Source: SURF-24 sp964537965
Lineage (GTDB): Bacteria > Bacteroidota > Ignavibacteria > Ignavibacteriales > SURF-24
NCBI GenBank assembly: GCA_964537965.1
Contig: CAZIDB010000035.1
Span: 1-28,037, forward strand
DNA length: 28,037 bases
Direction of reading: 5' to 3'
The position numbers and the translations under genes were made by a program. Position 1 is the first letter of the stretch. Each line of letters opens with the position of its first letter. This document shows, in pieces, positions 1-7,087 of the stretch. The notes under the pieces were generated by a model. It was not told where the DNA came from, made no database searches, and saw nothing but the letters and a program-made list of their open reading frames with translations.

Positions 1-9
1 AAAGGATAA

Positions 10-450
10 ATGGATAACAAAACCCACTCAAGAACATTAGACAATGAAGTAAAAGAAATGGAAATTCTTCAGGATATCCCGACTATACTTGTGATAGACG
101 ATGATGAGAAAATCCTTGAAGCGTTCAGTATGTTAATGGAAAGTGAAAACTGCACGATGATATCGGCGACTAATGTAAATGAAGCACTTGCAAAGATCGA
201 AGGTAAAAATATCGACTTAATTATCACTGATTTCATGCTTAAGACAAAATCAAGTGTCGAACTGTTTTCACTTAACAAGAAAACGCATCCTAATGTTCCG
301 ATCGTTGTAATGACGGGATATCCTGAACTTATTAGCGAAAAAGATGTTAAGATGTTCGGTGGTCATTTCTTTTTAACAAAACCCTTAGAACTGGGCAAAC
401 TAAGGAAGGTTATCAGGAACTACGTTAATCCTTTAAAGATTGGTTCTTAA
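10..450 (+). CDS. Single-domain response regulator receiver protein
   Basis: Receiver (REC) domain protein of a two-component or phosphorelay system, cytoplasmic. The domain spans about residues 25-140 of 146. It shows the acidic cluster D30-D32, the expected phospho-acceptor D74 (in IITDFML), the switch Thr T102 (VVMTGYP) and the conserved Lys K124 (LTKP). There is no output domain, so it is a CheY/Spo0F-like stand-alone receiver that would act by contact with a partner or pass phosphate on. The ATG is preceded by AAAGGA three bases upstream, right at the window edge, so an upstream operon partner such as a histidine kinase cannot be excluded. A second Met at residue 17 also precedes the whole domain. 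The next gene starts 62 bases downstream on the same strand and is probably co-transcribed. Confidence 0.9.
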   Translation: MDNKTHSRTLDNEVKEMEILQDIPTILVIDDDEKILEAFSMLMESENCTMISATNVNEALAKIEGKNIDLIITDFMLKTKSSVELFSLNKKTHPNVPIVVMTGYPELISEKDVKMFGGHFFLTKPLELGKLRKVIRNYVNPLKIGS

Positions 451-512
451 AAGAAATACTCCGTAATAATTTTGGAAATAGATTTTTTCTTTTTCAGGAG
501 AAGGAGGTGAAC

Positions 513-1199
513 ATGACAACTGACTTTGAGCATAATCTGGCAATGTTGAAAGCAGTGCAATATACTTTACGTACTAATAACGATATTATTTCATCTGAAT
601 CAATTCTGATTGAAACCTCGAACCTGCTTAGTGAGTATACAAGAATGTTAAATTCAGGCAGACATCTTCCCAACCAGGATAATTATATCGCATACAATGA
701 CAACTATACTCCTGAAGAAAAAATTCGCAAAGACTTTCTTAAAATTGTTCTGGCTTTGAATAGCTTTGCTTCTATGGTAGAAGATGTTTCATTGATGACA
801 GAAACTTCCAAATTAAAATATGAATTGGATCAGTTAAGCGAACGTGATATTAATAAATATGCTCCGGGTTTAATTGATAAGGCAAATGAAAATCTTTTTT
901 CTCTTGAACATTTCGGCATTTCTGAAAAATTTATTGCTGATTTTACATCAAGGTTAAAAAGATATGAAGAAAAAGTAATGGCAGATAATAACCTGATTAA
1001 CGGCAACGATGAAGATGAAGTTGAAATAACAATGAATGAAGCTTTAAATTTCCTTGAAAAAACTCTGGATAACCAGATAAATAGTTTGCGTCTTAAATAT
1101 CCAAAGTTTTATAATGAATACCAGACGGCAAGGTTAATGAAAAATAAAAGCCACTCGCCCACAGAAAACCAGGAATCACAAATTAACTATTATTTCTAA
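513..1199 (+). CDS. Uncharacterised helical protein, possible partner of the receiver
   Basis: I do not recognise this 228-residue protein. It is rich in Glu, Lys, Asn and Leu, has no signal peptide or membrane segment, and reads as mostly alpha-helical, with possible amphipathic helices around residues 70-110, 120-155 and 170-200. An acidic patch (GNDEDEVE) lies near residue 165. The start is the ATG at 513, which has a perfect AGGAGG at 502-507 with 5 bases of spacing. The in-frame GTG at 507 overlaps that ribosome binding site and is rejected. It follows the receiver gene on the same strand and ends before a strong terminator, so the two probably form one transcript. A role in the same signalling output is inference from position only. 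Confidence 0.75.
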   Translation: MTTDFEHNLAMLKAVQYTLRTNNDIISSESILIETSNLLSEYTRMLNSGRHLPNQDNYIAYNDNYTPEEKIRKDFLKIVLALNSFASMVEDVSLMTETSKLKYELDQLSERDINKYAPGLIDKANENLFSLEHFGISEKFIADFTSRLKRYEEKVMADNNLINGNDEDEVEITMNEALNFLEKTLDNQINSLRLKYPKFYNEYQTARLMKNKSHSPTENQESQINYYF

Positions 1200-1220
1200 T
1201 TTCAAGATCGGATTACAAGA

Positions 1221-1248
1221 AAGGGAACATTTCTGTTCCCTTTTTTAT
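1221..1248 (+). terminator. Rho-independent terminator
   Basis: A perfect 9-bp stem (AAGGGAACA at 1221-1229 with TGTTCCCTT at 1234-1242) and a TTTC loop are followed by a T-rich run. It closes the receiver/unknown gene pair. It also sits just past the stop of the convergent aldehyde dehydrogenase gene and could work weakly on that strand too. Confidence 0.85.
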
Positions 1249-1250
1249 TT

Positions 1251-2807
1251 TTAAATATCGAATTTAATGCCTTGGGCAAGAGGTAAATCAGAACCCCAGT
1301 TTATCGTGTTGGTTTGCCTGCGCATATAAGCTTTCCATGCATCAGAGCCTGATTCTCTTCCGCCACCGGTTTCCTTTTCTCCACCGAATGCGCCACCGAT
1401 TTCTGCACCTGATGTTCCGATATTAACATTGGCAATACCACAATCTGAACCGACATGAGAAAGGTACTCTTCAGCTTCTCTTAGATTAAGAGTGAATATT
1501 GCCGATGATAATCCCTGGACAACATTATTCTGAATTTCAATGGCATTCTTTACATCACCTTTATATTTAATCAAATATAAAATTGGTGCAAAAGTTTCTT
1601 CCTGAACAATTTCAAAATGATTTTCAGCTTCAACAATAGCAGGTTTAACATAGCAACCAGATTCATAACCTTCTCCGTTAAGAACTTCGCCCCCAAAAAT
1701 TACTTTTCCGCCTTCTTTAACTGCAAGCTCCAGAGCTTTCTGCATTTGATTAACTGAATCTTTATCTACAAGTGGTCCAACGTGATTGCTTTGTACAAGA
1801 GGTGTTCCTATTTTCAATCCGCTGTAGGCTTTTACAAGAATATCCTTTACCTTATCATAAATTGATTCATGAATTATCAACCTTCGTGTTGTTGTACAAC
1901 GCTGTCCCGCTGTACCAACCGCACCAAATACAATTGCGGGTATTGCCATCTTAAAGTCTGCATTTTCCGTAAGGATGATTGCATTGTTTCCGCCCAATTC
2001 CATAATGGTCTTGCCGAATCTTGTAGCAACAACTTCGTTAGCATGTCTTCCAACACTTGTAGAACCTGTTAATGATACTAATGGTAATCTCTTGTCATTC
2101 AGCATTTTTTCACCAACGGTTGAGCCTTTACCAATTACAAGATTAAAAATTCCTTCTGGTAAAGAATTCTCTTTTAAAACCAAAGCTACAATCTTTTGAA
2201 CAGCAATTGCAGTCAAAGGTGTTTTTGAAGATGGTTTCCATAAGCTAACATCACCGCATACAGCAGCAATCATTGCATTCCAGGACCAGACAGCAACCGG
2301 GAAATTGAATGCGGAAATAATTAACACACAACCGAGAGGATGGTATTGATCATACATTCTGTGTCTTGGTCGCTCCGAGTGCATTGTAAATCCATATAAC
2401 TGGCGTGATAATCCTACTGCGAAATCACAAATATCTATCATCTCCTGAACTTCTCCCCAACCTTCCTGCAGGGATTTACCCATTTCATAGGTTACCAATC
2501 TGCCTAACGGATCTTTGTATTCACGAAGTTTAACGCCTATTTGTCTAACAATTTCACCGCGTTTTGGAGCAGGAATCATCCTCCAGGTTTCGAAAGCACT
2601 TTGAGCTTTCTGCATTACTTTTTCATAATCCTGCTCGGAAGCTTGATAAACAGAGGCAATCAAATTACCGTCTGCCGGCGAGTAAATATTTAATTCTTTT
2701 TCGGAAGATGATTCATTCCATTCTTGCCCCGTTGATGAACCATAATTTTTTTGAGCGATTCCAAGTTGTTTTAAAAACCCAAGATCAAGGACAGTGTTAA
2801 CAGACAT
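1251..2807 (-). CDS. ALDH7-type (antiquitin) 2-aminoadipate semialdehyde dehydrogenase
   Basis: NAD(P)-dependent aldehyde dehydrogenase of the ALDH7/antiquitin family, 518 residues, the normal family length. Family-typical stretches are SAFNFPVAVWSWN (N168, oxyanion/cofactor region), SLTGSTSVGR, the general-base Glu E270 in MELGGNN, and the nucleophile C304 in GTAGQRCTTTRRL. The last of these is characteristic of ALDH7 rather than other ALDHs. Known family reaction: oxidation of 2-aminoadipate 6-semialdehyde (or its cyclic form P6C) to 2-aminoadipate. The divergently transcribed neighbours encode the two enzymes that make that semialdehyde from lysine, which supports the substrate assignment. 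GGAAGGG lies upstream of the ATG at 2807. A betaine-aldehyde or general detoxification role is the alternative. Confidence 0.93.
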   Translation of the reverse strand: MSVNTVLDLGFLKQLGIAQKNYGSSTGQEWNESSSEKELNIYSPADGNLIASVYQASEQDYEKVMQKAQSAFETWRMIPAPKRGEIVRQIGVKLREYKDPLGRLVTYEMGKSLQEGWGEVQEMIDICDFAVGLSRQLYGFTMHSERPRHRMYDQYHPLGCVLIISAFNFPVAVWSWNAMIAAVCGDVSLWKPSSKTPLTAIAVQKIVALVLKENSLPEGIFNLVIGKGSTVGEKMLNDKRLPLVSLTGSTSVGRHANEVVATRFGKTIMELGGNNAIILTENADFKMAIPAIVFGAVGTAGQRCTTTRRLIIHESIYDKVKDILVKAYSGLKIGTPLVQSNHVGPLVDKDSVNQMQKALELAVKEGGKVIFGGEVLNGEGYESGCYVKPAIVEAENHFEIVQEETFAPILYLIKYKGDVKNAIEIQNNVVQGLSSAIFTLNLREAEEYLSHVGSDCGIANVNIGTSGAEIGGAFGGEKETGGGRESGSDAWKAYMRRQTNTINWGSDLPLAQGIKFDI

Positions 2808-3278
2808 AATAATACCCTTCCAATTATTTTGTTTTTACAAGTTTCTATTTAAGTCTATAATAATGATTTGATTGAATAATGGCTAATATTTTTGCCGCAA
2901 GTCTAAATAATTAAATCAGAAAAGTCAAATACTGTTAAATGAGTTTTAGAATTCTGACATAATTCTCCTCCTACATCATCCAAAAAGACTTTACAATTAT
3001 TCCGGCTTCTAATTTCAAAGCGAGATTAAAAGGAAAACTGGGAGCCTGGCATAGAATTAAGGTTTGCAAAAACGATTTAATATTTATATTTTTCACTTAA
3101 AATAATTACCATTTGATATGAGTAAATACATCCTGTTTTTTACCTATACTGGATTAAGAATACTCAGAAGTTATTTCGTATCCAGCTTTGAGAACGTATT
3201 TTAATTCTCCCCTTCTCTTTTACTCTTTCTTGAAATAACACATTTATTAAACCTGCTAACTCTAATTAAAGGGATCTT
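2808..3278. other. 471-bp divergent intergenic region of the lysine catabolism genes
   Basis: No credible protein gene or structured RNA was recognised here. The region must carry the promoters for both the aldehyde dehydrogenase (minus) and the LKR-SDH pair (plus). It is longer than other intergenic gaps in the window. The only notable element is a strong Shine-Dalgarno run (AGGAGGAG, minus strand, 2965-2972) four bases upstream of an ATG that opens a 4-codon ORF encoding MSEF (2946-2960). No convincing -35/-10 pair was found on either strand. Confidence 0.5.
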
Positions 3279-4598
3279 ATGGTAATTGGTATTAGAAGAG
3301 AAGATAAGAATGAATGGGAAAGACGTATTCCGCTTGTCCCTTCGGATCTTAATGAATTAAAAAACAAATATGGCATCAGTGCGGTTATCCAGCCATCAAA
3401 GATAAGGTGCTTTGCTGACGAGGATTTTATTTCGAATGAACTTGAAATAAACGAAGACCTTGGCGAAGCTAAAACTGTTTTTGCCGTAAAAGAAATTCCA
3501 CTTCACTATTTCCAAAAAGGCAATACTTATATGTTCTTTGCTCATGTTATTAAAGGACAATCCTATAATATGAAGATGCTTAGAAGAATGATGGAACTGG
3601 AATGTAATCTAATCGATTATGAACGTGTTGTTAATGAACAAAATCAAAGATTAATATTTTTTGGAAGATATGCCGGTACAGCCGGAATGCTGGAAACGCT
3701 TCATCTTTTCGGACAGAAACTGAAATTAGAAGGATATAAAACTCCCTTTGAAAAAATAAAACAACCTTATCAGTACACTTCAATTAATGAAGCAAAAGCA
3801 GACCTTGAAAAGATAAGCCAGGAAATAAAAGCCGGAGGTTTGCCTGCAAAATTGACTCCAATAGTTTTTGGCTTTGCCGGATATGGTAATGTTTCCAAAG
3901 GTGCACAGGAAATATTTGATATTCTTCCGCATAAAATAATTCCCGCTGAGATGCTGCCGCGTTTACATGACAGCCTTACTCTTGATACATCCAACGTTTA
4001 TAAAGTGGTGTTCAAAGAAGAAGATATGGTTCAGCGAAAAGACAGGCAGCCGTTTGAAAGACAGGAATATTTTAATCAGCCTGAATTGTTTGAATCTGTT
4101 TTTGAAAATTATATCCCTTTCCTTAGTTCAATTGTTAATTGCATCTACTGGACTGAGAAATATCCAAGACTTGTTACCAAAGATTATATTCTTAACAAGT
4201 ATTCTAAACAGCCTAGACAAAAATTAAAAGTGATTGGCGATATAAGCTGCGATATTGACGGCAGCATTGAATTAACATACAAAGCTACTAAACCGGATAA
4301 TCCTGCCTTTACTTTTGCAATTTCAGATGGCTCTTTCAAAGATGGAGTACAAAACAAAAACGGCATTACAATAATGGCAGTGGACAATCTTCCCTGCGAG
4401 TTTCCGGTTGAATCATCAACTGAATTTTCTTCCGTACTTAAAAATTATGTTAAGGAAATTGTAAGTACGGATTTCAATAAAAAGTTTGAAGAACTCGAAC
4501 TATCTTATCCAATTAAAAAAGCATTAATTCTTCATAAAGGAAAATTAACTCAAGATTATCAATACTTAAATTCTTTCTTAAATCAGGAGGAAAAATGA
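3279..4598 (+). CDS. Lysine-ketoglutarate reductase (saccharopine-forming)
   Basis: Condenses L-lysine and 2-oxoglutarate to saccharopine using NADPH, the first step of saccharopine-pathway lysine degradation. The 439-residue protein matches the N-terminal LKR half of the animal/plant bifunctional LKR/SDH enzyme (AlaDH/PNT-like fold). Visible motifs are IRREDKNEWERRIPLVPSD at residues 5-23, KEIP at 71-74, FAHVIKGQ at 87-94, LIDYERVVNE at 111-120, and the Rossmann loop GFAGYGNVSKG at 198-208. GDISCDIDGSIELT occurs in the C-terminal third. The stop overlaps the start of the next gene as ATGA (4595-4598), so translation is coupled to saccharopine dehydrogenase. The ribosome binding site is modest (AAAGGG). 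Unlike the eukaryotic enzyme, the two activities are on separate polypeptides here. Confidence 0.9.
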   Translation: MVIGIRREDKNEWERRIPLVPSDLNELKNKYGISAVIQPSKIRCFADEDFISNELEINEDLGEAKTVFAVKEIPLHYFQKGNTYMFFAHVIKGQSYNMKMLRRMMELECNLIDYERVVNEQNQRLIFFGRYAGTAGMLETLHLFGQKLKLEGYKTPFEKIKQPYQYTSINEAKADLEKISQEIKAGGLPAKLTPIVFGFAGYGNVSKGAQEIFDILPHKIIPAEMLPRLHDSLTLDTSNVYKVVFKEEDMVQRKDRQPFERQEYFNQPELFESVFENYIPFLSSIVNCIYWTEKYPRLVTKDYILNKYSKQPRQKLKVIGDISCDIDGSIELTYKATKPDNPAFTFAISDGSFKDGVQNKNGITIMAVDNLPCEFPVESSTEFSSVLKNYVKEIVSTDFNKKFEELELSYPIKKALILHKGKLTQDYQYLNSFLNQEEK

Positions 4599-5917
4599 AA
4601 AAAGTTTTAGTACTTGGCGCTGGCTTAGTCAGTCGCCCAGGTGTTCAATATCTATTGAATCAAAAAAATATCGAAGTAACTGTTGCATCAAGAACAGTTA
4701 GCAAAGCTGAAAAACTCATCGAAGGATTTTCTAACGGTAAGGCTGTTGAAGTAAATGTTGAAAATAAAGATGACCTTGCAAGAGTAATTAAAGATTGCGA
4801 TATCGCTATCAGTTTACTGCCGTGGATACACCATCTGAAAGTAGCAGAACTTTGCATTGAATATGGAAAGCATATGGTTACTACATCATATGTTAGCGAA
4901 GGAATGAGGAAATTGGATGATGTAACAAAACAAAAAGGATTGCTTTTTCTGAATGAGCTTGGCGTTGATCCCGGTATCGATCATATGTCAGCTATGAAAA
5001 TTATTGATGAAGTTCATGCTGAAGGCGGAAAAATTCTTCATTTCTATTCTTACTGCGGTGGCTTACCTGCTCCGGTACATAACGATAATCCTTTTGGATA
5101 TAAATTTTCATGGAGCCCAAGAGGAGTTGTTCTGGCTTCACGTAACTCAGCTAAGTTTAAAGAGAATGGTGAAATTGTAAATATTGAGGGTAAGAACCTG
5201 TTTGCAAATCCCCAGGTTGAGGAAATTGAAGGACTTGGAAAATTCGAGGTTTATCCAAACAGGGATTCTACTCCTTATGAAGAAATTTACGGTCTGCAGG
5301 AAGCACTTACAGTAAAACGTGGGACATACAGAAATATCGGCTGGTGTCAGACATTCAAAAAATTAGTTGATCTTGGAATGATTGACGAAACTCCTAAAGA
5401 GGAATTAAAAGGAATTACGTTTAAGAAAATGATGGCTGATCTGGTAGGATGCGACGTGAAAGACGATGTTAAAGCTAAAGTCGCAGAAAAAATAAATCTT
5501 CCAGTTGACCATGCAGTGCTTGGAAGATTTGAATGGCTTGGTTTATTCTCAGATGAAAAAGTATCTTCAATAAATAACCGGTTGGATATTTTAAGTGATC
5601 GTCTGCAGGAAAAACTTATATTCGCAGATGGCGAAAAGGACTTATTAATTCTCCGCCATAAATTTATTGTAGAGAACAAAGATAAGACACAGGATTTAAT
5701 CACATCTACTTTAATTGATTTTGGAATTCCTTTTGGAGATTCTTCTATGGCAAGAACAGTTAGTTTACCAATGGCAATTGGTACTAAACTATTAGCTGAA
5801 GGTAAATTAAATGCAACCGGAGTAAGAATTCCTAATACTCCTGATTTGTATAAGCCAATACTTGCCGAGTTAGAGACACTTGGAATTAAAATGACTGAAC
5901 TCAGGAAGAGAATCTGA
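4595..5917 (+). CDS. Saccharopine dehydrogenase (glutamate-forming)
   Basis: Oxidises saccharopine to 2-aminoadipate 6-semialdehyde plus glutamate, the second step after the LKR encoded immediately upstream. The 440 residues are close to the size of fungal Lys9 and of the SDH half of the animal enzyme. The N-terminal dinucleotide-binding loop GAGLVSRP is at residues 8-15. It is followed by the family stretches DIAISLLPW, ELGVDPGIDHMSA, SYCGGLPAP and FGYKFSWSPRGV. The start is fixed by AGGAGG at 4585-4590, and the ATG overlaps the LKR stop (ATGA). The direction (degradation rather than lysine synthesis) is inferred from the neighbouring ALDH7 gene. No lysine biosynthesis genes of the aminoadipate route are in the window. 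Confidence 0.92.
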   Translation: MKKVLVLGAGLVSRPGVQYLLNQKNIEVTVASRTVSKAEKLIEGFSNGKAVEVNVENKDDLARVIKDCDIAISLLPWIHHLKVAELCIEYGKHMVTTSYVSEGMRKLDDVTKQKGLLFLNELGVDPGIDHMSAMKIIDEVHAEGGKILHFYSYCGGLPAPVHNDNPFGYKFSWSPRGVVLASRNSAKFKENGEIVNIEGKNLFANPQVEEIEGLGKFEVYPNRDSTPYEEIYGLQEALTVKRGTYRNIGWCQTFKKLVDLGMIDETPKEELKGITFKKMMADLVGCDVKDDVKAKVAEKINLPVDHAVLGRFEWLGLFSDEKVSSINNRLDILSDRLQEKLIFADGEKDLLILRHKFIVENKDKTQDLITSTLIDFGIPFGDSSMARTVSLPMAIGTKLLAEGKLNATGVRIPNTPDLYKPILAELETLGIKMTELRKRI

Positions 5918-6020
5918 TTTTAGGAGGAGGATTCTTTTTCTTAGGAGGAGGTACTGATTGCAATAAGGCTGCGGATTGGTTTACTAAACCGTAGCCTGCA
6001 ATCCCCTGTTGATTCTTATT
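5901..6020 (-). other. Possible proline-rich mini-ORF or gene remnant, antisense to the SDH 3' end
   Basis: A stop-to-stop frame of 39 codons on the minus strand reads a peptide with two PPPK blocks (PPPKKKNPPPK) near its C-terminus, preceded by GIAGYGLVNQSAALLQS. There is no ATG, GTG or ribosome binding site at its beginning; only a TTG (in LLQ) or ATT could start it. The two proline blocks are encoded by the direct repeats at 5920-5951. It may be the decayed C-terminus of a lost gene or chance. The last codons run into the saccharopine dehydrogenase gene on the other strand. Confidence 0.2.
5920..5951. repeat. Pair of 11-bp direct repeats
   Basis: TTAGGAGGAGG occurs at 5920-5930 and 5941-5951, with starts 21 bp (seven codons) apart. 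On the plus strand each looks like a very strong ribosome binding site with no ORF behind it. On the minus strand they encode PPPK twice in the same frame. Directly downstream lies a long imperfect hairpin (GATTGC 5956-5961 with GCAATC 5998-6003; AGGCTGCGG 5966-5974 with CCGTAGCCT 5989-5997, one G-U). Confidence 0.6.
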
Positions 6021-6073
6021 TTAATGTTTTATTATATTTGAATTGTATTTATTAACAATCTAACTACTTGCAT

Positions 6074-6106
6074 GATGCGGCTCCACAGTGGAGCCGTCAT
6101 CGTTTT
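6074..6106 (+). terminator. Probable terminator of the LKR-SDH transcript
   Basis: The stem CGGCTCCA (6078-6085) pairs with TGGAGCCG (6089-6096) around a 3-nt loop. GATG/CATC extends it past a single bulged T, and TTTT follows. It lies about 160 bp downstream of the saccharopine dehydrogenase stop. The T-run is short, so efficiency is uncertain. Confidence 0.6.
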
Positions 6107-6116
6107 AAAAAAAAGC

Positions 6117-6150
6117 CTACCCCTTAATCCCCTTCCAAAGGAATGGGAAA
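6117..6150. repeat. Imperfect palindrome with CCTTCC-AAA-GGAA core
   Basis: A C-rich run followed by TTCC AAA GGAA and GGG forms an imperfect hairpin. Composition and core resemble a degenerate member of the same kind of short palindrome seen at 6297-6350 within rsmI. Family membership is inference from similar cores only. Confidence 0.35.
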
Positions 6151-6259
6151 AATACTGCTGCATACAAACATAAATCTGCTTTTTTAATTCGTTGATGATA
6201 AATTGTTTTTATATGTTTGGATTATTAAAAGACGAACATTGCAACTAAGAATTTTTAAT

Positions 6260-7018
6260 ATGGATAAAAATATTCCCGAATTAAACAAAACTAAGTCCCT
6301 CTCCTTTGGAGAGGGATTTTCTGAAAAGATGCCTTTGGCAAGGGAGAGGCTTTTCATAATAAGCACGCCAATTGGAAATCTTAAAGACATAACATTAAGA
6401 GCGCTCGAAACACTTAATGCTGTTGATTTTATTATTTGCGAAGATACAAGAGTAACAAGTATTCTGCTTCATCACTATGAAATAAAAAAAGAATTAATTT
6501 CATTTAATGCGCAGTCGGAATCTAATAAGATTAATTTTGTGCTTAACAGAATTAAAAACGGAGAATCCTGCGGGCTTGTTAGTGATGCCGGTACTCCAAC
6601 AATTTCAGATCCGGGAGTTAGATTAGTTTCTGCTGCAATAAAGGAAGGAATTAAAATTGAACCGGTTCCGGGTGCATCTGCTGTAATAACCGCATTAAGC
6701 ATTGCTGGTTTACCTACGGATTCGTTTGTCTTTGAAGGATTTATTCCGCAGAAAAAAGGAAGACAAACAAAACTAAAACAATTAGCTGAAGAGGAACGAA
6801 CCATAGTTTTGTATGAATCTACCTACAGGATTGAAAAGTTGCTGACTGAACTAAACCAGTATTTACCTGATAGATTCATTGTTGTAACCCGTGAGCTTAC
6901 AAAAAAATTTGAGGAAACATGGCGTGGTAAACCTTCAGAATTATTAACCAATTTTTCATCAAAAATAACAAAGGGTGAATTTGTAGTAGTTATTTCTCCA
7001 AGGAATTGGAACGAGTAA
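6260..7018 (+). CDS. rsmI: 16S rRNA (cytidine-1402-2'-O)-methyltransferase
   Basis: SAM-dependent methylase of the tetrapyrrole-methylase fold that 2'-O-methylates C1402 in the 16S rRNA decoding centre. Family motifs are LFIISTPIGNLKDITLRALE at the start of the domain, ICEDTRVTS, the glycine loop LVSDAGTPTISDPG, and PVPGASAVITALSIAGLP. The carboxyl end lacks the extra domain of the E. coli enzyme. The start is uncertain. The first ATG (6260) adds about 30 residues before the domain, of which KSLSFGEGFSEKMPLARER is translated from a palindromic repeat. The ATG at 6329 lies inside that repeat and would give a 229-residue protein with a conventional N-terminus; its best ribosome binding site, GGAGAGGG, is also part of the repeat. 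A TTG at 6203 is less likely. The function call is firm; the 5' end is not. Confidence 0.9.
   Translation: MDKNIPELNKTKSLSFGEGFSEKMPLARERLFIISTPIGNLKDITLRALETLNAVDFIICEDTRVTSILLHHYEIKKELISFNAQSESNKINFVLNRIKNGESCGLVSDAGTPTISDPGVRLVSAAIKEGIKIEPVPGASAVITALSIAGLPTDSFVFEGFIPQKKGRQTKLKQLAEEERTIVLYESTYRIEKLLTELNQYLPDRFIVVTRELTKKFEETWRGKPSELLTNFSSKITKGEFVVVISPRNWNE
6297..6350. repeat. Double-palindrome element in the 5' end of rsmI
   Basis: A perfect 8-bp hairpin, CCCTCTCC-TTT-GGAGAGGG (6297-6315), is followed after 14 bp by TGCC-TTT-GGCA (6330-6340) and then a GGGAGAGG run that can alternatively pair with the first arm. The ATG at 6329 falls in the second hairpin. It looks like a small mobile or amplifying palindrome read through in frame. 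Confidence 0.6.
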
Positions 7019-7060
7019 ATCCCTCAGTATTAGCTTTATTGTATAGTATACCTGGTGAAA

Positions 7061-7087
7061 AAGTAACCTGCAATAAACAGGTTACTT
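7061..7087 (-). terminator. Terminator of the malectin-like T9SS gene
   Basis: A perfect 10-bp stem, AAGTAACCTG (7061-7070) with CAGGTTACTT (7078-7087), and a 7-nt loop. Read on the minus strand it runs into TTTTTC, so it serves the minus gene, whose TAA lies inside the stem. On the plus strand there is no T-run after the stem, although it may still protect the rsmI transcript end. Confidence 0.75.

Noticed and set aside
507..512. GTG start for the second gene
   Set aside because: The GTG overlaps the AGGAGG ribosome binding site; the ATG at 513 has ideal spacing.
2808..3278. Lysine riboswitch before the lysine catabolism genes
   Set aside because: No conserved multi-helix architecture or expected sequence blocks could be recognised; only AT-rich sequence is seen.
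5956..6003. Hairpin directly after the SDH gene as its terminator
   Set aside because: The stem is long but interrupted, and no T-run follows; the hairpin at 6074-6106 is a better candidate.
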